Positions 23,464-34,755 of a stretch of 64,000 nucleotides of DNA are shown piece after piece. The notes beneath the pieces were generated by a model. It had not been told where the DNA came from, did no database searches, and worked only from the letters and a program-made list of their open reading frames with translations. The DNA comes from Lyophyllum atratum. Lineage: Eukaryota; Basidiomycota; Agaricomycetes; Agaricales; Lyophyllaceae. The translations under genes were made by a program, and so were the position numbers. Location: contig JACGCN010000023.1 of the NCBI GenBank assembly GCA_014905825.1, positions 372,001 through 436,000 on the forward strand. Direction: 5' to 3'. How positions within the stretch are numbered: position 1 is the stretch's first letter; the number at the start of each line of letters is the position of its first letter.

Positions 23464-24985
23464 TTACTTTACACGTTGGGCCACTGCCTTCCTCGCCATA
23501 TCGCCCTCTTCCGGGGTAGCCAGGACGAAGTCCTGCTTCATATAGGCATGGGGCTTCTCCTCGGCGAATCCACGAGCCTTGGTCTTGGCTACATCAGTGA
23601 CAGTTTCAGGATTCTAGTAGAATGGTGATCAGATACCCGCGCGAGCAGGTGTGTAAGATAAAGAGGTACATACGACGATCAAAGACGACCGCACGCCGAA
23701 GACAGCGTCGCTAGTCAAGTAGGGATCCCCTTTAAAGTAGAACGCGGTGGTGAGCTTTTCAAACCCAGGCGCCTGATACGGACGTCGTTAGGGGATCCGA
23801 GCTGAAGATTCGAAAACTGGACTGAACCTCAAGCATCATGTGCAGATGCGCCGGCCTGTATACATGTCGTCCAAGAACATTTAGCAATTTACCAACAGTG
23901 CCGTCGCTGGGAATGGGATATGGAACAGGCCTAGATGGAGGCATTAGGCAGGGAGGGAAGAGGAACAAGACGCATTCAACGCACACGACAGCTCGAAAGC
24001 CATAAGATCCGTCTTCGGCGGTTCTCAAACGACCGCGACAGTCAGGTCCATCCCGAGTTTCGTACTGAACTCCTTGTCAACCAACGTCTCTCAGTTCAAG
24101 ACAACAAAAACGTACCTGGGTATCATAAGAACCGAAACCGTCTGTCTCCCATGTGTTTATGATTGCACCAGCGATTGGGTTGCCTTTGGTGTCCGTAACA
24201 CGACCCTCAACAAACAGATAGTCACCCTTGCCCTCCGAAGCGATTGAATCACCGATCTGGACTGTAGGAGTGAAGGTGGTGAATGAGAGGAATCAAAGTA
24301 TACAAGCAAGTAGCAGACAGAAAGAGCTACGCACAGTCTTTCGCATCGTCGGTGAAAAATGGTCCTAGCACAGTCGCTTCCGTTGCTCCAGGTGGTTTCG
24401 CATTGTTGATCCCGTCGACGAGCGTGGATACACCGAGCACATCAGAAAGTAAGATGAACTCTACCGCGCCAAATGTTTTATCATGGTTAGTTCTGACGGG
24501 TCTTACAGGCTATGCGGATCTCTTACCTTGGCGAATGTCTGTGCACGTCTTCCCAGTTTGCGTCAAGAATTGAATGGCAGTCCTGCGTATTTCAATTATC
24601 AAGAACGTTTACGTGAGCTCTTGGCCAAGATCAACATACATCCATTCTTCATTCGTTAAGGCAGTTTCGCGAACAAAGGCATGAAGGTGGTCGACCTTGG
24701 TATACTTCAGCGTAAAGTGACAAGGCAAATGATAACGAGACACACAAGACTTGCGAAGATGAATTTCGTCCTCTCATCATGGCCTGCCAGCCAAACCATC
24801 TGCCTTCAGTTCAAAAGTTGAGAGTCCAGAAAAGTATGCTCACAGTTCGATGCGTTGATTGCCTTGACATTGTTGGTGATGGACTCAGCTGACTGGTCGA
24901 TGATCTTGGGCAATTTCGAGAGATCGACGCCATGCTGTGAAGCAAGGAGGTTGGCTTTTCGAGTAGCTTCGGATGCTGAGGACAT
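23464..24985 (-). CDS. Intradiol ring-cleavage dioxygenase, hydroxyquinol/catechol 1,2-type
   Basis: Start at 24985, [20 protein letters not shown]; stop TAA at 23464. The N-terminal helical dimerisation domain includes a stretch around [35 protein letters not shown] is followed by the catalytic beta domain: [48 protein letters not shown], then [15 protein letters not shown] (metal-ligand Tyr) and [12 protein letters not shown] (two metal-ligand His). These are the Fe(III) ligands of intradiol dioxygenases. The order and the [11 protein letters not shown] motif fit hydroxyquinol 1,2-dioxygenases, which open 1,2,4-trihydroxybenzene to maleylacetate; catechol as substrate is the alternative. 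At least six small introns; one uses donor GTGCGT after AVV. The divergent neighbour encodes maleylacetate reductase, the next enzyme. Confidence 0.88.
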
Positions 24986-25764
24986 GGTTTGAGGTGGGAG
25001 AACGAGGTCGTATCTTCAGAAAGGTGTCAGTAGTATTTATACGTGAGTGCCATAGAGGGGCCAATTAGTCATTGATCACAAAGGACCTCCTGACTAGTAT
25101 AGAGTAATCGGAGCGAAAGAAGCGGCGATTGAGGCAGATGGCTAAGAAGCAAGTCGGAAGGAGCCACTGTTATATCTGATGATACGTCTTTATCTTTGAT
25201 GAACCCGAGCCAAAAGGGAGATCAGTTTCCCTTCCAGTGTTCACAAAAAGGACGCTCGAATCCCATGTAATGGCAAAAGCGGACGATTTTGTAGGCAGGC
25301 TATACAGCCGGTATTTAGCAGTGCCAACGACAACGACATGGTTGTTTGACCTGAAGGGACATCCGTATTTGTGCTTCCTGTCTTTGGCAAATAGAGCCGC
25401 TGTTCCCGGTGCCTTCTATCAACCTGCTGTAGCCTTTTGACACAACATCCTTGACAGGTTTTCCGATATGATAGATTCACGACTACTTCCCGTTGTTTGT
25501 GCCTTGCCTTCATATTGCATATGTGTATCTGTCGGAAAGTCACACTGGTTCGCACCAGGAGGCGCCCCAAGCCGATACCCACTTGGGCTTGCCATTTCAG
25601 GACCCTAGCCTCGCACGGAACCCCATCATATCCCGTACCATCATGGACCTCGTTCGCATGTCAAATCACTTTGGATCCTTCCCAAGCTTCTGTTGACTTG
25701 CATAAGACAGTGGTGATGCGTGATATGGAGGAGCTTTCTCGGCCTTAGCCATCATACCTTCACG
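24986..25764. promoter_or_regulatory. Divergent promoter of dioxygenase and maleylacetate reductase
   Basis: 779 bp between outward-facing starts. Scattered single CGG/CCG triplets are present, but no clear palindrome like the one at 12802-12813. Short ORFs at 25237-25748 show no family resemblance. Co-regulation of the two genes is inferred from the arrangement. Confidence 0.4.
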
Positions 25765-26927
25765 ATGCAACCATTCATATACAACTCACTCCCTGGGCGC
25801 GTCATTTTTGGAACTGGGACACAAGTCCAGGTCGTGCAAGAAGTCCAGAATCTGGGATGCGGCAAGGTCATCGTTCTTACGACACCCCAGCAAATCGAAC
25901 AAGGGCACGCAGTTGAGGAGCTCCTTGGTGATCTTTGCGTTGGGCTCTACACCAGAGCAGCCATGCACACGCCTACAGATATCACTGACGATGCGATGAA
26001 GGCCATTCATAAACTCGGCGCTGACTGTATTGTTGCTGTGGGAGGAGGATCTACGATCGGACTGGGTAAAGCAATTGCTCTGCGTACCGATCTTCCGCAG
26101 ATCGTTATTCCTACCACTTACGCTGGGTCTGAGGTGCGCCTTGAAGCTATATCTTCTTGAAAATTAATGAACGCGTATCTGTGCAGGCGACCCCAATCCT
26201 TGGTCAAACAGAGAACGGCCTAAAGACGGGACAGAGGACTCTCAAAGTCTTGCCTGAGGTCATTATCTACGACGTAAACCTCACACTCACCCTTCCCCAA
26301 ACAATGTCGGTGACATCAGGGATAAACGCGATCGCGCATGCCGTCGAAGCTCTCTATTCCAAAGAAGCTAATCCCGTAATAGACCTCCTCGCGCAAGAAG
26401 GAATTAAGAGCATCGCCCGCTCCTTGCCCGCCATCGTCCGAGAGAAAGATGCTGCGTTGTTACTCCAAGCGAGGAGCGACGCGCTTTACGGTGCTTGGGC
26501 ATGCGGGACGTGTCTAGGAGCAGTCGGGATGTCGCTGCACCACAAGTTGTGCCATACACTCGGTACGTCTCTTTCTCGTTTTCTCTTCCTGCGTCTTACC
26601 TGAGTCGGCTCCTTAGGCGGCTCGTTCAACCTTCCTCATGCCGAAACACACACCGTTATCCTTCCGCACGCCATCGTCTATAATGCCCCGTTTGCTTCTG
26701 ACGCCATCTCAAAAGTGGCTTTCAGCCTTGGCGTGACAAACGCTGCCCAAGGCATCTACGACCTCTCAAAGGGATTGGGAGCCCCATATTCCCTCAGGGA
26801 ACTTGGCATGAAAGAGGAAGATTTGGAGATAGCGGCTGCTATCGCATTGAAGAGTCCATATCCTAATCCTGCGCCTCTGGAGAGAGAAACTATGGAAGCT
26901 GCTGCGGGATGCGTGGGCGGGGAATAG
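25765..26927 (+). CDS. Maleylacetate reductase (iron-type alcohol dehydrogenase family)
   Basis: The ATG at 25765 gives MQPFIYNSLPGRVIFGTGTQ. The NAD-binding domain shows VGGGSTIGLGKAIAL and VIPTTYAGSEATPILGQTE, the hallmark of maleylacetate reductases. The helical metal-domain equivalents are SGINAIAHAVEALYS, MSLHHKLCHTLGGSFNLPH and HTVILPHAIVYNAPF, with the His residues present. It reduces maleylacetate to 3-oxoadipate with NAD(P)H in the hydroxyquinol branch of the beta-ketoadipate route. Introns: about 26131-26186 (donor GTGCGC) and about 26562-26615 (donor GTACGT). The final dozen codons read MEAAAGCVGGE-stop, whereas the +1 frame reads LLRDAWAGNRPE-stop, the usual family ending. A frameshift near 26897 is therefore likely, and the alternative end would be about 26939. 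Confidence 0.88.
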
Positions 26928-27040
26928 ACCAGAATAGTAAAAGAGATCTTGTGAGATGAGAGGCGATCAAAGGATGAAATGTACACATTATGCTCCGGAT
27001 GGTCGTACATGGCATGAAAAGAAGAGAGCTCAACCAATCC

Positions 27041-27960
27041 TCAAAACCCAAAAAGCCGCCCGAAGAATCCAGACTTGCGGTCCCCTTTCTCCTGAACCTC
27101 ATCATCGTAGTGCACTTTCACCGAGCCGTTCCGGGTCTCGACGAACACCTCATCGCCTTGCCACTCTTCTCCGTCCGCCATCTCCGAATAGTCGCCGATG
27201 AAACATCTGCGAGTCTTGTCGACTTCGCTGAAGGTGGTCAGGTGCATCGATGCCTCTGGTGAGAACTTCGTGCTGCCATTCCATGTTTTTATCGTGAGGA
27301 GGCCGTTGAAAGAGCGGGGTATGTGAATGTGGACGGCCCCGTTATAACCGAAGATGTCGAGGTAGAACGGTAATCTTGGCTCGAAGGGCGTATGCTAATG
27401 ACAATTTGTTAAACCCCGCTATCATGCATTCTGCTGGGAGATGCGCACCAGTTTCGCTGTGATACTACCATTCGAGGCTCTGGCGTAGAGAGTCACTCGT
27501 CTTCGGCTGGCTTGCTTAGAGTCCCGGCTATGTTCGTACGGTGCAAAGGAAACATCTACATCGATAACACCGTTGGTCGTTTTGAGGTTGAAGTTTCGGC
27601 GTGTATCGGCAGTCTCTTCTGCAGATAGTGGTGGGAGAAGAGACGCAGGGATTGCAAGGCAGGGATCGAGGACCCAGACGCCCTTCAGTGAGCCATTCAT
27701 GCGAGACATGGAGACATAGTTGCTCGGCTTGACCGCGGGCAGCGTTACAGGCACCACGGACGGTTCGCCCGCGACTGCTGATGGGGAATGTGCAGTGTAT
27801 GTGGGTGGTGGGTCATCCTAAGGAAACAATGCTATGGGGGATGTTTTCCCAGACCAAGGTGGTGAAGACTCACGGCAGGAACCTCGGTGACCGTCGCCGC
27901 TCGCTGTGCAGCCTGTGCTCCGGCCTTCGTGTTATCATCATCTGATGGTACTATAATCAT
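27041..27960 (-). CDS. DUF7330-type protein
   Basis: Start at 27960 (MIIVPSDDDNTKAGAQAAQR), then DDPPPTYTAHSP and repeated beta-strand units built around NGS triplets: SMSRMNGSLKGVWVLDP, LKTTNGVIDVDVSF, YARASNGSITAKLHTPF, TWNGSTKF and VETRNGSVKVHYDDE. FSEVDKTRRCFIGDYSE and a basic-aromatic end (FFGRLFGF) complete it. The repeated 'NGS-[IVL]' strands are typical of the basidiomycete DUF7330 family, probably a beta-solenoid or sandwich, function unknown. Two introns, about 27817-27873 (GTGAGT to TTAG) and about 27396-27452. The 3' end faces the maleylacetate reductase gene, 114 bp away, so the two are convergent neighbours. Confidence 0.75.
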
Positions 27961-28353
27961 CTCCACCGATGTCCTGGGTATTTTGCGTGAACGAGGTCTG
28001 AGAAATGGGGGGAAATACGTCTCCCACCTCCGTGTCTGCGCTTTATAGCGGGCCTGCTTGTATCAGATTTCCGCAGCACTGCGGCGGCCTGCAGATGCTT
28101 GTGACTGGTCACAAGATTTTGTACCGTGCCTTTCCATTTTTCAGGCCTGTTTGAGGATTTGCATGGCTGCGCAGGATAATTGCTTTCACAAGAAGACTTC
28201 CGAGCAAGGAGGGTAGATACTGTACAGTGTAATCGGGTGGGCGCCTACCAATTGATTTATTCACAGCCTTGTCAGTGTATTTGTTTGGCTCACCAACTCT
28301 TGCTCATAGACCACGACGTTCTCTGCCATAATTGGCAGGAGCGTCATGTTTAA
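27961..28353. other. Divergent intergenic region
   Basis: 393 bp between the DUF7330 gene (-) and the OXLD1-like gene (+). No gene seen. Confidence 0.5.
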
Positions 28354-28986
28354 ATGTCAATCAGCCCAGCACACCGACTCTTATCCTCTCCGCTATGGCT
28401 CGCCGGTCCAGCTCGACGTTTTGGAGACGCAGCCGCCTCGCGGTTAAGGCATAGGCGCGGGCAGAACCTTTCTGACCGCTATCGGAGGTTGGAAAAGTCA
28501 CTTCAAGAGAAGCAGGAGCTGGCGAGGCATATAGGTCACCTCTTTTCTCCTCCTGTGGTCACTCCGGCCGTACTTGACGCAGCCGCCACGACCACCCCCG
28601 AGAAACTGGAAACCTTTCACGGCTTCAAGGTGCCTAAGGAACCTCCCCCTCCTCGGGACGATGGTACGTCAACTAAGTCGCCTTTCAAACATGCGGCTGA
28701 AATCTTTTTAGAATGCTGCATGTCTAACTGTGCGGTTTGCGTATACGACTTATATGAGGAGTCTTTGGAAGCGTACCGGAAGTCCGTCGCCGATTTACGG
28801 ACGCTACTATCGGCTTTGAATATTCCCGAAGCGGAGTGGCCGCAGAATATACGTGCATCGGACAGCGAAAAGACCCCAAGCAGAAAGGACGTGGTGCTCA
28901 ACGCGTTCGAGGAGATGGAGCGAGCTTTGAAGAAGAAACGGCAGAGCCAAGAGGCCTCTGCTGATGCAGATGCTGCCAGTCGTTAG
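28354..28986 (+). CDS. Oxidoreductase-like domain protein (OXLD1-type), probably mitochondrial
   Basis: An intronless ORF of 210 residues. The N-terminus (MSISPAHRLLSSPLWLAGPA, then Arg-rich) looks like a mitochondrial presequence. The core has GFKVPKEPPPPRDD and CCMSNCAVCVYDLYEESLEA, which is the small Cys-rich 'oxidoreductase-like' domain (Pfam PF09791) found in human OXLD1 and in a yeast mitochondrial protein. A Lys/Glu helix near the end (EEMERALKKKRQ) follows. Biochemical role not established for the family. The four Cys of the motif are all present. Confidence 0.85.
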   Translation: MSISPAHRLLSSPLWLAGPARRFGDAAASRLRHRRGQNLSDRYRRLEKSLQEKQELARHIGHLFSPPVVTPAVLDAAATTTPEKLETFHGFKVPKEPPPPRDDGTSTKSPFKHAAEIFLECCMSNCAVCVYDLYEESLEAYRKSVADLRTLLSALNIPEAEWPQNIRASDSEKTPSRKDVVLNAFEEMERALKKKRQSQEASADADAASR

Positions 28987-29547
28987 TTTGTGTGCTTTGT
29001 ATTGTTGGGAAGTATCTAATCGTATAGTATGGCCCATAGTGCCTTGTCGTATTGTTACACCCTCGCTAGGTGTCGTCGGAGGATCAAAGTCTAAAAGGCA
29101 TCGGCATCCTTGGAGCTGGACAGACGTGCCCGCAGGGGTGTACGAAGGTCTCCAATGGATACTGTATAGCAGACGCTAAGTCATGGATATCTTCCACGCG
29201 TCCATGAATACCATGCTTTTGCACCCCACCCGGATGTCAGTATTTGGTGCGATTACTTGGAGGGAGTTTGCCCGCAGCACCAACCTAGCGGTGCGATGTA
29301 AAAACACGATATCGAGGTCTGTTCTCAATCTTGGAATCATGTTTTAGAACGCTTTCTCTCATCTAGCAGGGTTGTCAATAAAGGTGTCAACGTTTCCTAT
29401 TCTGAGGTCACATTAGGACTTCAAGACCCATCTCGAGCCTTGCAAGAAGCTAAGATAATCCACTAATTGGTCAGTTTCATCAGGCGATGAACGTGGTTTA
29501 TAGACCAGAAAAGGAAGACGCAACATTGCCCGTGCTACTAATCCTGG
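28987..29547. other. Intergenic, no gene recognised
   Basis: Convergent gap between the OXLD1-like gene and F-box/LRR gene 1; only short chance ORFs. Confidence 0.5.
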
Positions 29548-31157
29548 TCAATAGAGGGCATTACCGTCATCACGAGATCCTCTCGCTGGGGAGTCACGGC
29601 ATTCCTCACACCAGCTCAGCTCCATGGTCTGTAAGCTTGGGATAGCTGTACGAATAGCTTTCTCGCATGCTCCGTACTCGACTGGCCAGGTGGAAGTGAC
29701 GTGTACTCCTGTAAAATGTTGCAGTCTCCACGCCCCATGCGTATGTCGCGAGACTACCTTTTCGAACTCGAGTTGACCTAGTGATCATATGATTACTTAC
29801 GAGTATTGAAGTAGTTGGCGCCGAGTCCAAGTATATCCGAATGGAGCTGAATGCTCTAAACCGTAAGGAGAGGATTTCGAGCTGAGGCAATTTCGCTGCC
29901 AAAAGCGACAGGAGATGAGGCGTTAGGAGGGCAACATAAATACCGAGCCTCTTCAGCAGACCCTGTCTGGAGAATGCGTCGACTAGATGTTCTACTTCGG
30001 AATAGGAAAACCATTCTATCTGATGCTCCCCGCGCACCAAGTGGAGGGAAGTAAGAGAATTCCCGAATTGATGCAGATACTCGAACATTCGGATGTAATT
30101 GGGGAAGACTCCCATCCGAAGCTCTAGATGCTCCAGATGGGGCAGCCTGACCAGGAAGAATCCGCGTTCATACCTGTCGTGCGTTGGGGGATCTCGGTTT
30201 GGGAGGCGGAGAATAGGGTGAAGAGTAAGCTCTCTGAGATTATCTGCATGTAATCCGAGCATGTATTGAAGGGCAGAGCTGTCCAGATACGTTTCGCTGA
30301 GGAAATCCTGGCCTAGCATGAGCCCCGTGAGGCGGGGAAAATGATGCAGTTTCGTCAGAAACATGGGAACTGTAGGGTCCTCCATGACGTCGTGATAAAG
30401 TGAGAGATTGAGGGAACGTAAAGTAGGCCGGTGACTATTGATAAATGGCGCTAAGATGTTATAGAGAATCAAAATTCCGGGCCTCGAAGAGACTCCGGAT
30501 GATGCACTACGCAAGGTTACTGCCAGGTCGAGGATTATGCTCAGGTGTTCGAGGCTGGGAAACACCATTGTGGGAGTTAAGAGGACCGGGCAACCATCTC
30601 TCGGGATATGCAGTGTGAGACTACGAAGAGTGCTGCCGAAACAAATCTTCGCTGTGAATACAGGGAGAAGTCGCACCAAGTCCGGAAACTCGCTGGAGTG
30701 CATGTGTCTGGGGCAGCTAACCTTCAGAGAGGTCACCCCTGTTAATCCAGTGATGAAATTCAAATTCTTCCTGAAGGCATTTCCCGTGCTGATGGCGCGG
30801 TGGAGACGGCTGCGAAATGTCTTCGCCAAAAGCCTCTTCCATCCTTTGATGGAGTTGACATGCATCATCTTTGGCGAGACATGCAGAGAATGGACGTGCC
30901 GTAATGCGACGGGCAATCTAAAATGAAGTGGGTGGCCAGGAAGGAACATGGGAAGAGTATAAAGGAAAAGAAAATTACGACAGACAATCGAAGTTCTTCG
31001 CGATCTCGTCAGGGTGTTCAAAACGTACGGTGTTGTATCGTTCTTCCATGGCAAGCTCGAAGAAAGGACGGTTTACAGAGTACAAGGCTGTGAGGCAGTC
31101 GGTTGGCAGATAGCTCGCTACCTGGCGCCATATCTCGAACGGGAGCTCTACAGCCAT
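29548..31157 (-). CDS. F-box/LRR protein, family member 1
   Basis: Exon 1 (from 31157) encodes the F-box: ELPFEIWRQVASYLPTDCL and LYSVNRPFFELAMEERYN. The main exon holds degenerate leucine-rich repeats (SLTLHIPRDG, LRSLNLSLYHD, LRELTLHPILRL, LHQFGNSLTSLHL and more). The last exon reads FEKVVSRHTHGAWRLQHF, then WPVEYGACEKAIRTAIPSLQ, matching the C-terminal exon of members 2 and 3. The intron joining it would be only 34 nt (GTAAGT to CTCGAG, near 29789-29756) if the frame is to hold. F-box proteins recruit substrates to SCF ubiquitin ligases; the substrate here is unknown. Head-to-tail with member 2. Confidence 0.78.
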
Positions 31158-31987
31158 GATCGTTCGCAAATGATCGATGACCCCATCTGATATTATATAG
31201 CAGTGACATACAGAGCTATGCGACGGCATCTTGCCCGGTGTCAACGTTGTCATGATTAGATAGCACCGGAGAGTACGTACGCTTGTCATCTGCAGATAGG
31301 CATGGTTCAAAGTACGACGCCTTGTAACTTCATCACAAAGGTGTATGGCAATGATGGACGACAGGCACGCACTGACCTGGAAACCGACCCCCAGCCTTTT
31401 AACACCGATGACAGTCGGAAGAAAGGTAGCTCATTGAAAAACAAACGAGATAGAACGAAAAAGCTGCAACCTTAGGCTTCAGTTGGTTGGTATTGCTATC
31501 CGGACAATTTGCTCATATCCGCCAATGACGATCGTGGTCTGGGGACCCACAACAGCGCAACAGGCCAGACAATGGACACACCGTGTCCCGGAATAGAAGG
31601 TGATAATTCTCTCCGAAGATGACTTCGGTGACGTGAGTGTATCGAAGGCCGAGGAATACTCTAGCTTGTATATCGATTGGCGTAACAGTGATTGTGGAGA
31701 GATCAGAAGAGATTGGTCGCCCAAAGTAGTACTAGCATCAGCGCCAGCTAATCGTATTGTTATCTAATCTACCCGTACTACCCATACCAACTTCACGAAT
31801 GCTCGCCTGCAACGCGTCTCCGATATGTACAGCTGGGTACTCGACGCATGATTCATCCATACGGACACAGGGCAAAGGCGCCGCCGATCAATATTTTAAT
31901 ACTGTCCAATAATGCGTTTGGAAGCCTATGCCATGAAAATAGTAGAAACTCCTTGCGCTGCAAACCACCTAGCCTGGCTAGGATATC
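31158..31987. other. Spacer between F-box/LRR genes 1 and 2
   Basis: 830 bp. An 81-codon minus ORF (31479-31724) has no family similarity. Nothing assigned. Confidence 0.5.
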
Positions 31988-33513
31988 TCATATCTTTAAG
32001 ATCTGTATGGCTGGTATAGCGCTCCGGATAGCCCGTTCACAGCCATCCAGTGCCTCAGGGCTCCAGTAGCCTGACCATGTGACGTTGGCTATGAGTTTGC
32101 GGAGCTTCCAGCCTACGCAACTGTCTGCTAGTTCCCGTACTGTTTTCTGAAACTGTCCAAGAAGGGTTAGGGTGCGGCCACAGATACTAAACGTAAAAAA
32201 ACACCTACTAGGATAGGACTTGGCGAGCGGTCTGAATGGTCTGAGCTGAGCTCCGAGTCTGCGTGACTGAGAATGAGCGTATCGAGACTGGGCATAGTTG
32301 TGGCTAAAAGTTTCAAGAGACATGGGCTAAGAAACTTCACGCTTATAGTCAGGCTCCTGATTTGGTCTTCATCGGCGAAAGTGGTGACTATAGTTTTAAC
32401 GTCGTGAAACGAAAGGCACTTGTAGCCCAGAGTGAGTGAAGTGAGGGAACTTTTGAACTGATGCAGATACTGGGAAATTCGAATAATTTCAGGAAAGGGT
32501 TCCAGCCAAACACTGAGTGACTCCAGTTTTGGCAGTTGAACCATAAAGTATCCCTGCCCATGCAACTCATCGATGGTAGGTGTCGTTAGATGCTGTATGG
32601 GACCCACGAACCGAAGCGACAGCTCTCGCAATTGATCCGCATGAAGGCTAAGTATGTGTGTAAGCCCAAGGTTGATTGACTGACGGATGCTGGTAAAGTG
32701 ATGAAAGATGCTGAAGTTGTTGAGATAAGGAAATTGACGCAGTTGGAGGAGGAAATTGGATAAATCGAAGTTACACCGCCTTTGAGGTGCAGCCAGACTC
32801 AAAAAACATAAAGTGGGGTGATGATTGTTGACGAACGGTGCCAAGAAGTCGCACAGGTCGGAAGAAGTGTCCACGGTGTAGGATGTCCAGGCGAACGTTA
32901 TCTCCAAGGCTTCAAGTTTGGGAAATGTAGTTGTGGGAGATAAGATGTGGTGATAATCGTCAGACCTGATTTCCAATGCCAAATGGCGTAAATTGTGACC
33001 AAATGTATCCCGCGCAGCGTGGAATATCGGTAGAAATTCTCCAGAAGCCGTCGGACGATAGGTACCCCAGACGCCGATGCTCAATGAAGTCACACCTGAC
33101 AAGCTGGTGATAATTCGAAGCACCTGTTTATATGACTTCTTGGTCCTAGCTGCCCAGTGTATACGCTGAAATAGCTTCTCGAATTTCCCAGCCCAGGAGT
33201 ACCCTGCATGCAGACGCGGTATCATGTGTGGCCATATATGCAGCGAGCGTACGCGCTGCGCAGCAAGTGGGTACCTAGGATGAGTTCCGCAGTAAAGTTC
33301 AGCAGTGTATGAATATATAGGAAACCAATCTCACGATAATTCCTTGAGCAGCTTTGTGAACTCCAGCGAATACTCAAAGTACACATCCCTGTACTTTTCA
33401 TCCATGGCAAGCTCGAAGAAGACACGGTTGATGGAGCACAACTTTCGAAGGCATTCCGGTGGGAGGTGACTAGCGACCTCACGCCATAGCTCGGCGGGGA
33501 GATCTGCGACCAT
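31988..33513 (-). CDS. F-box/LRR protein, family member 2
   Basis: The ATG at 33513 gives MVADLPAELWREVASHLPPE, the F-box, with CSINRVFFELAMDEKYRDV. The long second exon (to about 32216) has about ten irregular LRRs (LRHLALEIRSDDY, LEALEITFAW, LRELSLRFVG, LESLSVWLEPF, LHQFKSSLTSLTL, and LLKLLATTMPSLDTLILS). After a 56-nt intron the last exon gives FQKTVRELADSCVGWKLRKL and WSPEALDGCERAIRSAIPAI. All three exons correspond to members 1 and 3. Probable substrate adaptor of an SCF ubiquitin ligase; target unknown. Confidence 0.8.
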
Positions 33514-34064
33514 GATGTTTTGTATCCAATAGTCCTAGCCTCACTGGGACAAGAATACTTACACAATATGAGTGACTGGGGCTGTGCAAATGACGTGTAA
33601 GGGCTGTGCGATAGGGGCGCATCACTGTCGGCATGCCGCATCCTTTATCGTTCCCGACGCTTCCTGGAGAATGGTCAGGGTTCGTATGTCGCGTATACTC
33701 GAGTAGATGAAAAGTTAAAGGCGTGGAAACGAAGGATGCGGCGCGCACATCGAAATCTCGAACAAGGCACGATTGGAAGAGTTTAAGATGGAAACGGGAC
33801 CTTCGGGTATGAAAAACCGGCGACCTTGTGCCTCACTCCTTACGGCCACTGACAGCTCACCAAACGTGATCATACAGTGCAATGGTCCCATATGACGGGG
33901 ACTACGCATTCCAGCGTCGAAGTCTCGCTCCAGCTGGAAAGTTCCCATGGCGGGAATATTTGATCTCACAAGGGCGAGCTCTGTCGGACAACATATCATA
34001 TAGGGCCATATCACAGATGCATGTGCTACATATCCTACATAGCCACACCCCAGGCGCAACACAC
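33514..34064. other. Intergenic, no gene recognised
   Basis: Promoter of F-box/LRR gene 2 and 3' flank of the eL20 gene. The ORFs here are shadows or chance frames. Confidence 0.5.
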
Positions 34065-34755
34065 TTAGAAAGTGGATGGGCGATGGGCGACGAAAATCGA
34101 GCGAGCCTTGGTAACGCGATGGGGGAGAGGGAACTTGAGGTTGGGGACCATAAGCTGCTTGATGTAAGGCCGGCGGACGTCCTCGGACTTCTCGATCTCG
34201 ACAACACGGATGATCTAAACGGCCGTGAGTCATAGGCGAGCAACAACGATTGTTGGGACGCACGTGGATCGACCTGAAGCGGGCACGATGCCTGGCAGCC
34301 ATATCCTGGTACAAGCTCTTGACGGCGTCAGCCCTGGAGAGGTCACGGAACTCCTTGTACATGTTGTGGGTTCCAGAGCGCGAGTCGTAGCGGAGCCAGA
34401 TGCCGAAGTTCTTGACCTTCAGGGGCTTCTTTTCGTGAATCTACAAAAGGTCACAGAGACCTGTCAGCAATCCCATTCCGCCTGCCTCTTGAGGGCTGCA
34501 AGGGATATCATAATACACACAACGTTGACACCAATGATTTCGCCATTGGCCTTCTTGACTTTTTTAAGTTGCCTAGAGGACAGTGAGATCCGAAACCTCG
34601 TTCTATGGCAAGGACACGCACCTGAGGAAGTACCAGAAACGGGACTTGGCAACGACTTCGTTGGGAGCGAAAATACGCATGCGGTAGATTTTTGGGTTAG
34701 GCTCAGCCTCGGTCGGGAGGTGGCGTCCGACAACCTGGTATTCTACGAGGCCCAT
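34065..34755 (-). CDS. RPL20: 60S ribosomal protein eL20 (L20/L18a)
   Basis: Exons spell the complete protein: [140 protein letters not shown] and a basic end STF-stop (TAA at 34065). It is a structural protein of the large cytosolic ribosomal subunit. The ATG at 34755 lies one base after a CACATTAG acceptor, so a 5'-UTR intron probably precedes it, with a GTGAGT donor near 34920. Three coding introns, near 34623-34560, 34510-34440 and 34265-34215. Confidence 0.93.
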
